Origin: Candidatus Dojkabacteria bacterium
Lineage (GTDB): Bacteria; Patescibacteriota; Dojkabacteria; J137
DNA length: 13,911 nucleotides
Assembly (NCBI GenBank): GCA_003694175.1
Contig: RFKV01000048.1
Location: 1-13,911 of the forward strand
Direction of reading: 5' to 3'
Position 1 is the stretch's first letter, and the number at the start of each line of letters is the position of its first letter. This document shows positions 1 through 6,459 of the stretch, one piece after another. Under the pieces are notes generated by a model, which was not told where the DNA came from, did no database searches, and was given only the letters and a program-made list of their open reading frames with translations. The translations under genes and the position numbers were made by a program.

Positions 1-288
1 ATCCACAGTGTCAGCCGGCACAGCAAGCTCCACAATGTAATCAAGCATGTACTGGGACTGGAAGAGGAAATTGTGCGGATCCAAATCACATTTGTTATAA
101 CACTGGAACAGGAACTGTATGTAGGCTAGCGTCTAATCCTACAAATCCACAGTGTCAGCCGGCACAGCAAGCTCCACAGTGTAATCAAGCATGTACTGGG
201 ACTGGAAGAGGAAATTGTGCGGATCCAAATCACATTTGTTATAACACTGGATCAGGAACTGTATGTAGGCTAGCATCTAATCCTACAG
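1..288 (+). repeat. Two tandem 144-bp coding repeats (48 aa each)
   Basis: Positions 1-144 and 145-288 are direct repeats in the same frame. By eye I count four differences (about 97% identity): two silent (CAA/CAG and GCG/GCA) and two conservative (Thr/Ser, Asn/Asp). A third unit starts at 289 but matches for only about 11 bases before the sequence changes. The array may continue upstream of the window, so the true copy number is unknown. Near identity at silent sites points to recent duplication or gene conversion. Confidence 0.95.
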
Positions 289-950
289 ATCCACAGTGTA
301 GACCTATTAATGCAACATTTAGTTTGGTTAAGTCAGCGGTACAAACTTGTACAAGCCAGGGTTCCTTAATTGTTTATAACATAACTGTCACAAATATTTC
401 GCAGACTGTTGGTACAGTAAGTTTCCTAGAGGATAATATAGACACTAATTTAGTTATACTTGGTATATCACCGCAATCATTGAATCCACCATATGGAAGC
501 TATAGTGCAGGAGTAATTCGATGGGTACCACCGGATGCCGAGAGAAATTACGCACCAGGACAAAGCAGGAGTTTTACATATTCAATTTTGATTCCTAATA
601 GTAATTTGCCATCTTTTCTGAATTCTCAGGTTTATAATAGAGCCACACTTAACTATGGATCAAATTCGATAAGTTTTGATCTGCGTACCCCAGTTCAGTG
701 CATAATTAGTATACCTGTGACAAACATACCAACTTCATTTAGGACTGTATTGGTTGGTAGTATGATAATCTTGTTGGGAATGTTTTTATATATATCCGAG
801 TTTGGAAGAAAAATATCATCAACTTTTTATCTATTAACGATAGGAAGATACTCTCACTTACTGAAGGACTTTATAATCCCTGAACACAAGAGAAAAAGTA
901 CTTTAGAAAGGATATACAAGAGAAAAATAAGGGAGGTAGGAGGAGAATGA
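3..950 (+). CDS. Cys-rich repeat surface protein with C-terminal membrane anchor (5'-truncated)
   Basis: The frame is open from the first complete codon to TGA at 948-950, so the gene begins before the window; a TTG at 324 lies inside the frame and is not the start. The visible 315 residues start with two near-identical 48-residue units, each with six Cys (PQC, PQC, QAC, GNC, HIC, TVC spacing). Next comes a beta-rich region of about 130 residues (fragment residues 105-235) resembling the Ig-like/DUF11-type domains of bacterial surface proteins. A hydrophobic segment at about residues 248-268 is followed by a basic Lys/Arg-rich tail. This is the topology of an exported protein anchored by its C-terminus with a cytoplasmic tail. 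The paired cysteines suggest disulfide-stabilised extracellular modules; that is inference. The gene overlaps the next one by ATGA, so the two are cotranscribed. No specific function is recognised. Confidence 0.8.
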   Translation, partial: PQCQPAQQAPQCNQACTGTGRGNCADPNHICYNTGTGTVCRLASNPTNPQCQPAQQAPQCNQACTGTGRGNCADPNHICYNTGSGTVCRLASNPTDPQCRPINATFSLVKSAVQTCTSQGSLIVYNITVTNISQTVGTVSFLEDNIDTNLVILGISPQSLNPPYGSYSAGVIRWVPPDAERNYAPGQSRSFTYSILIPNSNLPSFLNSQVYNRATLNYGSNSISFDLRTPVQCIISIPVTNIPTSFRTVLVGSMIILLGMFLYISEFGRKISSTFYLLTIGRYSHLLKDFIIPEHKRKSTLERIYKRKIREVGGE

Positions 951-1909
951 AAAAAGTGCCAGTTTCAATTGTTACTGGATTTCTAGGTAGTGGCAAAACT
1001 ACTTTTATCAACAAAATAATTAAACAAAATCAAGATTTGAAATTAGGTGTACTTCTTAATGAGTTTGGAGAAGTTGCATTAGAGTCACAATTTTTGATAA
1101 GAGCTGATGAAGAGGTTGTGGAGCTGCCTAATGGTTGTGTTTGCTGTGTGTCTAGGGGAGAGTTGCTTGCTGGACTTGAAAAGATTATTCAAGCAAAGCC
1201 TGATACAGATTACATAATAATTGAAGCATCTGGTTTATCTGATCCACTACCCCTTATGCTAACATTTTACAGTCCGATTTTTGCCACTAAGTTTATTTTG
1301 GATGCGATAATAGGAGTTGTTGACTATGTAAATTTTCAAAGTATTATGGATATCTATGACATAGCCAGGCATCAGATACATTTTTCGAATTTAGTGATTG
1401 TCACAAAGTCGAAGCCAGGTGATGATTTAAGTCAAATCAATGAGCTGGTTCACGATATAAACCCGAAAGCATTGATTTTTCAAGACAGTGAAAATTTAAA
1501 CACCGTGGATCTACTTGACAAATATATGTTTGACTTTTCGGGGATAGAAGAAAAAGAAAGAAAACTTTTGAGAAATACCAATAATTTTGGTGAAGATTCT
1601 GAAAGCCAGCATCATGTTCATGAAGATGTTGATCACATAATTTTCCAAACCAGCTCACCGATCGACTTTACTAAATTTGATAGGTACATTGAAAATAGTC
1701 TACCAAGAAACGTAATCAGAGCTAAAGGTTTTTTGCACTTCCAAAACGCTCCAATCTCAAACAAAAAATACTTGTTGCAATATGTTGCAGGTCGAAAGGA
1801 TTGGTTTCATGAGGAATGGGATCGAGAGAGATCTACGACTGTATTGTTCATTGGTAAAGGTTTAGAAAAGGAGTTAATCCTAGGAGGGCTCAAAGCCTGC
1901 ATAATTTAG
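947..1909 (+). CDS. COG0523/CobW-family P-loop GTPase-like metallochaperone
   Basis: This 320-residue protein has the family's hallmarks: Walker A GFLGSGKTT at 11-19, NEFGE at 38-42, the metal-binding CxCC motif at Cys64, Cys66 and Cys67, and an EASGLSDP switch segment. A His/Asp-rich linker with His222, His223, His225 and His230 leads into a CobW C-terminal domain at about 231-320. Family members deliver Zn, Co or other metals to target proteins using nucleotide hydrolysis, and act in the cytoplasm. The substrate metal cannot be read from sequence. The expected G4 motif (NKxD/TKxD) reads TKSK within VIVTKSKPGDD, so the guanine-specifying Asp appears to be missing. The start is firm: ATG overlaps the upstream TGA as ATGA and follows a strong GGAGGTAGGAGG ribosome site. 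Translational coupling to the Cys-rich surface protein is likely. I see no metal-responsive operator, because the operon promoter lies outside the window. Confidence 0.9.
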   Translation: MKKVPVSIVTGFLGSGKTTFINKIIKQNQDLKLGVLLNEFGEVALESQFLIRADEEVVELPNGCVCCVSRGELLAGLEKIIQAKPDTDYIIIEASGLSDPLPLMLTFYSPIFATKFILDAIIGVVDYVNFQSIMDIYDIARHQIHFSNLVIVTKSKPGDDLSQINELVHDINPKALIFQDSENLNTVDLLDKYMFDFSGIEEKERKLLRNTNNFGEDSESQHHVHEDVDHIIFQTSSPIDFTKFDRYIENSLPRNVIRAKGFLHFQNAPISNKKYLLQYVAGRKDWFHEEWDRERSTTVLFIGKGLEKELILGGLKACII

Positions 1910-2051
1910 TACAACCTGAATTATTTTGAATTCTCTTTTTATATTGTGATTTTTACTTCTGGTTAATCTGACTTTGATTAAGACAAAATACGATCCATTT
2001 TTATCTTCTTTTGTGGTGAGTTTTACAGTGGTATAGATAAATATAAAATAA

Positions 2052-2083
2052 AAAGAGGAGGCCCACAAAGCGACCTCCTCTTT
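2052..2083 (-). terminator. Rho-independent terminator of hsp20
   Basis: A perfect 10-bp inverted repeat (AAAGAGGAGG and CCTCCTCTTT) encloses a 12-nt loop. On the minus strand the stem is followed by a T-rich run (TTTTTATTTTATATTTA), placing a classic terminator 32 nt after the hsp20 stop codon. On the plus strand only three T follow the stem, so it would be at best a weak terminator for the cobW operon. Confidence 0.85.
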
Positions 2084-2097
2084 CTGAAAGATCCTTG

Positions 2098-2119
2098 ATA
2101 AATCTCGAAAGAGATTTAT
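2098..2119 (-). other. Hairpin spanning the hsp20 stop codon
   Basis: A 9-bp inverted repeat (ATAAATCTC and GAGATTTAT) has a 4-nt loop (GAAA on the plus strand, TTTC in the hsp20 mRNA). It covers the TAA stop at 2116-2118 and sits just before the GC-rich terminator hairpin. It could protect the mRNA 3' end or assist termination, but it is AT-rich and may be of limited stability. Confidence 0.5.
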
Positions 2120-2559
2120 TCTTTAATTTGGATCTTTTTAGACATAAATTCTGGCATTTTGGGTAACGTGATATACATAATGCCATTTTTTAATACAGCC
2201 TCAGCCTTATCTGCATCTACCTTTGATGGCAAAGAAACTGCTCTTTTGTAGCTTTCTACACTAAACTCATGCATATAATAGCTGCCATCACTTTCTTTGC
2301 GCTCATCTTCGGATGATCTTGATGCTTCAATTATCAACATTCCATCTTCAAACCCAATGCTAATTTGATCTTTAGCGAAGCCTGGAACCTTCGCTTCAAC
2401 TACGAACTTGTCCTTGTATTCTAAAACGTTCACATCAATCCCAGCTGCTCTACCAGTATTAATAGAGCCCAAACCCATGTCACTCAGCATTCCTGATACT
2501 GAGTCTTCCATGATTCTAAATATGTCAGATGGTCTGACTAAGGATATCCGTCTGGTCAT
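2116..2559 (-). CDS. hsp20: Small heat-shock protein, Hsp20/alpha-crystallin family
   Basis: This is a 147-residue ATP-independent holdase chaperone that binds unfolding proteins in the cytoplasm. A short N-terminal arm (about 1-38) precedes the alpha-crystallin domain, which opens with DVNVLEYKDKFVVEAKVPGF and ends with AVLKNGIMYITLPK, the family's A-x-x-x-n-G-v-L signature followed by a Pro-Lys. The C-terminal extension KKIQIKE carries the I-x-I-type motif that mediates oligomer assembly. Length is normal for the family. The ATG has no Shine-Dalgarno site; the predicted 5' UTR is about 60 nt. Regulation is suggested by a CIRCE-like inverted repeat exactly at the predicted transcription start. 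The gene is monocistronic, with its own terminator, and is convergent with the cobW operon. Confidence 0.95.
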   Translation of the reverse strand: MTRRISLVRPSDIFRIMEDSVSGMLSDMGLGSINTGRAAGIDVNVLEYKDKFVVEAKVPGFAKDQISIGFEDGMLIIEASRSSEDERKESDGSYYMHEFSVESYKRAVSLPSKVDADKAEAVLKNGIMYITLPKMPEFMSKKIQIKE

Positions 2560-2593
2560 ACGATAAAAAATAACAAATAAAATAACAAACTGT

Positions 2594-2620
2594 TTAGCAA
2601 GTTTGCCTGCTACCTGCTAA
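2594..2620 (-). promoter_or_regulatory. CIRCE-like HrcA operator of hsp20
   Basis: The minus strand reads TTAGCAGGT, nine bases, ACTTGCTAA: a 9-9-9 inverted repeat with one mismatch between arms. The CIRCE consensus is TTAGCACTC-N9-GAGTGCTAA, so the outer TTAGCA/TGCTAA halves and the spacer length match exactly, while the three inner arm bases differ. It begins about 7 nt after the TATAAT of the hsp20 promoter, overlapping +1, which is a usual CIRCE position. In RNA it can also fold into a hairpin. Confidence 0.7.
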
Positions 2621-2626
2621 GTTCAA

Positions 2627-2632
2627 ATTATA
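2627..2632 (-). promoter_or_regulatory. hsp20 promoter -10 box (TATAAT)
   Basis: A perfect TATAAT on the minus strand places the transcription start near 2620 and leaves a leader of about 60 nt before the hsp20 ATG. No good -35 hexamer lies at 16-18 bp; the spacer and -35 zone are A/T-rich and overlap the palindrome at 2644-2663. Confidence 0.6.
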
Positions 2633-2643
2633 CTACAAAAATT

Positions 2644-2663
2644 TTTTGAAGTATATTTCAAAA
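2644..2663. promoter_or_regulatory. 20-bp palindrome between divergent promoters
   Basis: TTTTGAAGTATATTTCAAAA pairs at nine of ten positions. It lies where the -35 region of the hsp20 promoter would be and directly upstream of the tRNA-Gly -35 box. Size and place fit a dimeric regulator's operator, but in AT-rich DNA such a palindrome can arise by chance. No regulator is identified. Confidence 0.35.
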
Positions 2664-2667
2664 TTTC

Positions 2668-2695
2668 TTGACTTTTTTTTGTGTTTTTATAAAAA
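2668..2695 (+). promoter_or_regulatory. Promoter of tRNA-Gly
   Basis: TTGACT at 2668-2673 and TAAAAA at 2690-2695 are separated by 16 bp, putting the start about 8 nt before the mature tRNA 5' end. The -35 is close to consensus and the -10 is weaker. Confidence 0.55.
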
Positions 2696-2709
2696 TAAGC
2701 AAGAAACGT

Positions 2710-2781
2710 GCAGATGTAGTATAGCGGTTATTATTCTGGTTTTCCAAACCAGAGACACGGGTTCGAGTCCCGTCATCTGCT
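2710..2781 (+). tRNA. tRNA-Gly (anticodon UCC)
   Basis: A 72-nt cloverleaf: acceptor GCAGATG pairs with CATCTGC; the anticodon stem CTGGT/ACCAG encloses loop TTTCCAA with anticodon TCC; the T stem ACGGG/CCCGT encloses TTCGAGT. U73 is the discriminator expected for bacterial tRNA-Gly. The D stem is weak (three pairs, one of them G-U). The 3' CCA is not encoded. It reads GGA and, by wobble, probably other GGN codons. Confidence 0.95.
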
Positions 2782-2823
2782 GTCAGTACAGTTCAGGGTA
2801 CTCCACCTAAATTTTCACAAAAC

Positions 2824-2852
2824 TTGAAACGTTCTCGATTTAAAAATATACT
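2824..2852 (+). promoter_or_regulatory. Promoter of the TraC-like/virB4 operon
   Basis: TTGAAA at 2824-2829 and TATACT at 2847-2852 have an ideal 17-bp spacer. The predicted start near 2859 leaves about 34 nt before the ATG at 2893, but only about 16 nt before the alternative TTG at 2875. Confidence 0.65.
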
Positions 2853-2892
2853 TGTTTAGGTTATTTTTTGTAGCTTGTTTCTTGGGAAAAAA

Positions 2893-3549
2893 ATGAGCAC
2901 ACAAGATCATCTGGATATAGCTGACATTAGAGATGATCTTGTGGTTTTAAAAAATGGTAAAGTTGTATGCGTGATCGAGACTTCGTCGATTAACTTTGAT
3001 CTCCTGGATCCTATGGAGAAAGATGCCAAGATAGGATCATTTGCTGCTTTTTTAAACGCTATTAGATTCCCTATCCAAATCGTTATAAAAACACAAAAAA
3101 CAGATGTCTCAAGATACATGCAGCTTTTGGAAAACTATAAACTAAGAATAACTTCACAAGACGTCATAAATCAAGTGAATAGTTACATGGATTTTATTAA
3201 CAACCTCACTCAAACCACCCAAATACTTGATAAAAGGTTTTTTGCTGTAGTCCCATCACAGAACATGCCAGTCATTGAGACGAGCTGGATTAGGCAGTTT
3301 TTTGGGCAAGAGAAAAAAATTGTCAACATTGCTGAGATTGTTAAAAAAGCAAAAGAGGAGCTTCACCCAAAAAGAGACTTGGTGATACAAAATTTTGCAA
3401 ACGTAGGTATAGTAGCGAGGCAATTAACAAGCGATGAGCTGATAAAGCTTTACTACTCAATTTACGAACCGGACAAAATTGGATTTGAATTAATGACACT
3501 AAAATTAGATGATGTCAAATCTGGAATTTCTGGAAACCTCAAGGTGTAA
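2893..3549 (+). CDS. TraC-like / VirB4 N-terminal-like protein
   Basis: This protein (218 residues from the ATG) precedes the VirB4-like ATPase by 14 nt and is presumably cotranscribed with it. It has no P-loop, signal peptide or membrane segment. Its N-terminal part, with STQDHLDIADIRDDLVVLKNG (split here as STQDHLDIAD and IRDDLVVLKNG), then FDLLDPMEKDAKIGSFAAFL and a segment rich in beta-strand residues, resembles the N-terminal region of VirB4/TraC-type proteins. In Patescibacteria such short proteins commonly stand next to a VirB4 ATPase; that is recalled family knowledge, not tested here. The likely role is an adaptor or assembly partner of the ATPase at the inner face of the membrane. 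An in-frame TTG at 2875 could start it six residues earlier; ATG is preferred because of the promoter spacing. Neither start has a clear Shine-Dalgarno site. Confidence 0.75.
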   Translation: MSTQDHLDIADIRDDLVVLKNGKVVCVIETSSINFDLLDPMEKDAKIGSFAAFLNAIRFPIQIVIKTQKTDVSRYMQLLENYKLRITSQDVINQVNSYMDFINNLTQTTQILDKRFFAVVPSQNMPVIETSWIRQFFGQEKKIVNIAEIVKKAKEELHPKRDLVIQNFANVGIVARQLTSDELIKLYYSIYEPDKIGFELMTLKLDDVKSGISGNLKV

Positions 3550-3563
3550 ATTTTGATTTAAGT

Positions 3564-5483
3564 ATGGGGTTGTTTGATTTTTTAAAACCAAAACAAGCGC
3601 AAAGGCCAAATATCAAACAGGTTTTAACTTCTGCTGAAAAAACAAACGGATCACCTCGGTCACCTGTAAGTAAAGAAGAGGAATTGGCGCTCGATAAAGA
3701 AAGAAGGGCGGTCGAAAAATTTACAAGAGGGATGATCAGTGTCAGGGATATAATAGCTCCTTCTGCTATAGAGGTGAATTTTAATACGATGATGATTGGA
3801 AATAAGTACTTTCGGTCTTACTTTGCTGTTAAGTTTCCTGCTGTTGTATCTCCTAACTGGCTTGAGCCTTTGATTAATTTTGAATACCCAATTGATATTA
3901 GCACTTTCTACTATCCGCATGACACAGCCGAGATTCTCAAGATATTAAGGAGACGAATTGCCGAGTTTCAAGCAACTCTCAACATTGAGATAGAAGCTGG
4001 AAGGCAAGGTGATCCTATCGTAGCTAAACAGTTAGAAGACGCTTTAGCTTTCCAATCACAACTTGCCGCAGGAACCGAAAAGTATTTTCAGTACGCACTA
4101 TACATAACTGTTCATGCCGACACAATTGAGGAATTAAATCGTATATCAAAAAATTTAGAAGGTACTATGGCAACTCTTGGCATTATTATAAAAGTTGCTA
4201 CCTTGCAACAGGAAGAGGCCTTTCAAAGTACAATTCCTTACGGATGGGATAAAATTCAAATGTTTCAGAATTTACAAACAACCGCGATTGCTACAACCTT
4301 TCCGTTTGTGTCATCGGAGCTAACACAAGATCATGGAGTGCTTTACGGGATAAACTTGCACAATAACTCTTTGGTAATATTTGATAGATTTAGCTTACCA
4401 AACGCCAATTCAGTTGTGTTAGCAGCATCAGGTTCGGGTAAATCTTATACGGTAAAACTTGAAGCAGTTAGATCCTTGATGCTTGGGGTCAAGATAATAG
4501 TGATAGACCCAGAAAAAGAGTTTGATCGGCTTTGTGCGGCTGTAGGTGGTGATTACATATCATTTTCACAAGACGGGGCTCAAAAATTAAATCCATTTGA
4601 GCTGTCTGGTGTATATTCACCTGATGAAGATGAACTAAGGTTTAAGATACTAACTGTTGCTGGACTTATAAAAATCATGCTCGGTGGCAGTATTACGCCA
4701 GAAGAAGCGGCAATACTTGACAGAGCTTTGATTTTGACATACAAGGAAAAAGGTATAACACCTGACCCATCAACGCATAGCAAAGAGCCTCCACTTCTAG
4801 AAGACTTATATAAAATTCTAAATGCTATGTCTGAAGAAGAGGCTCACAGCATGGCTAGAAGATTGGAGACGTATCTACGGGGTTCGGCAGCTGGAGTTTT
4901 TGATAGAAAATCTACAGTTAATATTAATAGTGATTTTACAGTTTTTAGTATAAGAGATCTTGCTGATAATCTGAGACCAATGGCTATGTATGTGATGTTA
5001 GACTATATTTGGACAAAAATTAAAAGGGACAAAAAAAAGAGATTATTAATTATTGATGAGGCTTGGATCATGATGCAACATCAAGATGCTGCTAGATTTG
5101 TTTATTCAATTGCCAAGAGAGCAAGAAAATATGGATTAGGTTTAACCACAATCACCCAGGATGTCGACGATTTTCTAAACTCTGACTATGGCAAGGCTAT
5201 AGTCAGTAACTCATCGATGCAAATCCTGTTAAAACAATCTCCAAGTACTATTGAAAAATTACAAAAAGTCTTTTATCTTACTGAGGGTGAGAAGTCGTTT
5301 CTGTTGTCTGCCGGTATCGGACAAGGATTATTTTTTGCAGGCGCAAATCATGTTGCAATACAAGTTGTAGCAAGTGAGGATGAGCACAAACTCATCACTA
5401 CAAATCCGCACGAGTTACAAGCAATGCAAGAGAGAGAAAACATGGCTTCTGGTAAGGATGAGCCGGACTTAACAAGTAGGTAA
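3564..5483 (+). CDS. virB4: VirB4-like type IV secretion/conjugation ATPase
   Basis: This 639-residue P-loop ATPase energises substrate transfer or pilus assembly in type IV secretion-like machines and acts on the cytoplasmic side of the membrane. The N-terminal part (about 60-250) is the VirB4 N-terminal-type domain. Walker A GSGKS is at 290-294. A segment VIDPEKEFDRL follows, then Walker B LLIIDEAW with Asp498-Glu499, and the downstream TTITQDVDDFL block of the VirB4/TraG ATPase core. The N-terminal 60 residues are polar and the protein ends in a polar tail. There is no Shine-Dalgarno site. No channel, pilin or coupling-protein genes are in the window, so the rest of the machine must be encoded elsewhere. 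Whether it serves DNA uptake, conjugation or protein export cannot be decided here. Confidence 0.92.
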   Translation: MGLFDFLKPKQAQRPNIKQVLTSAEKTNGSPRSPVSKEEELALDKERRAVEKFTRGMISVRDIIAPSAIEVNFNTMMIGNKYFRSYFAVKFPAVVSPNWLEPLINFEYPIDISTFYYPHDTAEILKILRRRIAEFQATLNIEIEAGRQGDPIVAKQLEDALAFQSQLAAGTEKYFQYALYITVHADTIEELNRISKNLEGTMATLGIIIKVATLQQEEAFQSTIPYGWDKIQMFQNLQTTAIATTFPFVSSELTQDHGVLYGINLHNNSLVIFDRFSLPNANSVVLAASGSGKSYTVKLEAVRSLMLGVKIIVIDPEKEFDRLCAAVGGDYISFSQDGAQKLNPFELSGVYSPDEDELRFKILTVAGLIKIMLGGSITPEEAAILDRALILTYKEKGITPDPSTHSKEPPLLEDLYKILNAMSEEEAHSMARRLETYLRGSAAGVFDRKSTVNINSDFTVFSIRDLADNLRPMAMYVMLDYIWTKIKRDKKKRLLIIDEAWIMMQHQDAARFVYSIAKRARKYGLGLTTITQDVDDFLNSDYGKAIVSNSSMQILLKQSPSTIEKLQKVFYLTEGEKSFLLSAGIGQGLFFAGANHVAIQVVASEDEHKLITTNPHELQAMQERENMASGKDEPDLTSR

Positions 5484-5578
5484 GTCTAGAGCTAGGTGAG
5501 TATAAGAAGGCAATTTAACTTATGTTTCTCTACAAGTTGTAAATTAATAATATGGCTTGGATTGCAATCTATTTTTTA

Positions 5579-5607
5579 TTGAAAGCACTAGTGTTAAGAT
5601 GTAAAAT
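5579..5607 (+). promoter_or_regulatory. Promoter of tRNA-Arg
   Basis: TTGAAA at 5579-5584 and TAAAAT at 5602-5607 are separated by 17 bp. Transcription would start near 5614, about 22 nt before the tRNA. The tRNA therefore does not need read-through from virB4. Confidence 0.65.
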
Positions 5608-5635
5608 CGACCACTTCGATTATTGATTTATGTAT

Positions 5636-5708
5636 GCGCCAGTAGCTCAGTGGATAGAGCAACCGCCTTCTAAGCGGTAGGTCGTACGTTCGAATCGTAC
5701 CTGGCGTA
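5636..5708 (+). tRNA. tRNA-Arg (anticodon UCU)
   Basis: A 73-nt cloverleaf: D stem GCTC/GAGC, anticodon stem ACCGC/GCGGT with loop CTTCTAA (anticodon TCT), T stem GTACG/CGTAC with loop TTCGAAT, and A73. The acceptor is GCGCCAG against CTGGCGT, so the terminal pair is G1-U72 rather than the usual G-C. The 3' CCA is not encoded. It reads AGA/AGG, the common Arg codons in AT-rich genomes. Confidence 0.95.
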
Positions 5709-5768
5709 GGTTTTAGATCTTGGAATTGGCGACAGTTTGACGGGTTTTATTTGGTTTTTATGGACACA

Positions 5769-6209
5769 AAAGTTGCAAGAGTTCTGTAAATGGCAACTTT
5801 GAAGCGAGTTTGCTTTGATAAAAAGAGAACAGGTGCGCGGCTGTGTTCATTAAGAGAGTGTTTGAAGCAAATTTATCATAACTATCGTAGGATGTATCTC
5901 CTCCTTACTCTTTCAAAGTCATGAGTTGGCATCTCAGAAGGAACAGTTTGTAGTTTTTTCTAGATACAAAAAATGAAACCATCGTTAAGATAATTTCTGT
6001 TGGCACGTTAACTATCACTCTCGTTCATCCAAGGGAAGTGTTTGAGCCCGCAGTCAAAAAATGCCGTAAATATTATGACATTCTTCAGGAAATTTTGATC
6101 CTTCAGAAGAAGATATTAAAGTCACCAAAAGGTTAGTTATGTCTCTTCTAAGTATACAAGTTATTAATCACTCATTGTAGGATTTGGCAGTTTCAAAAGT
6201 CTTAATTAG
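5769..6209 (+). pseudogene. radC: Decayed radC (JAB/MPN domain) pseudogene
   Basis: Translated pieces in shifting frames line up in order with RadC. These are KVARVL...MATLKRV from 5769 (helix-hairpin-helix end) and ELASQKEQFVVF at 5923-5958. LDTKNETIVKIISVGTL and TLVHPREVFEPAV follow in the next frame, 5960-6055. NAVNIM comes at 6060-6077, then SSGNFDPSEEDIKVTKRLV (within 6082-6138), then NHS plus IVGFGSFKSLN to 6206. At least five frame changes and internal stops (TAA 5787, TGA 5923 in the first frame) break the gene. The metal site has decayed: the usual HNHPSGD reads H-S-S-G-N. RadC is a widespread JAB-domain protein of uncertain role, linked to DNA repair or recombination. The first ~90 N-terminal residues are not recognisable; a GIG at about 5724 may be a trace. 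So many lesions rule out sequencing error as the sole cause. Confidence 0.88.
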
Positions 6210-6459
6210 ACGAATTCGGATATTTTCTCTCTGATTCTCTGATTCCACAAACGGTCGCACCTTCTGAGCATGTGTAGCTTCTAGTTTTTTGTCGATTTTA
6301 TTTTTTGATTTTATTTATAGGTTCTGAGTTTTTAAGTAAAACACTTTATGGTAAAACTTTATTGTTAGGTTATAACTAAGGGTTGAAAAAAGTTAAAAGT
6401 CGATAACAGTTCATCTCATTGCTATACACGGTCGGATTTTTAAGATTTATTGTTGTTGT
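6210..6459. other. Gene-free AT-rich spacer downstream of dnaE
   Basis: Together with the radC remnant this makes a 750-bp gap between tRNA-Arg and dnaE. I see no RNA gene and no convincing terminator for dnaE. Small direct repeats are visible: TCTCTGAT twice near 6227-6242, GATTTTATTT twice near 6293-6320, and GTAAAAC twice near 6335-6357. The stretch probably contains more decayed sequence. Confidence 0.5.

Noticed and set aside
324..326. TTG as start codon of the first gene
   Set aside because: The frame is open upstream to the window edge and encodes the Cys-rich repeats, so the gene starts before the window.
2594..2620. RNA thermometer in the hsp20 leader
   Set aside because: A hairpin can form, but there is no Shine-Dalgarno site for it to mask, and the 9-9-9 geometry at +1 fits a DNA operator better.
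6172..6310. A 46-codon open stretch on the minus strand ending in TGA at 6172-6174, rich in Lys, Arg and Glu
   Set aside because: It lacks a start codon with any context, resembles no family I know, and overlaps the C-terminal part of the radC remnant on the other strand; chance is the simplest explanation.
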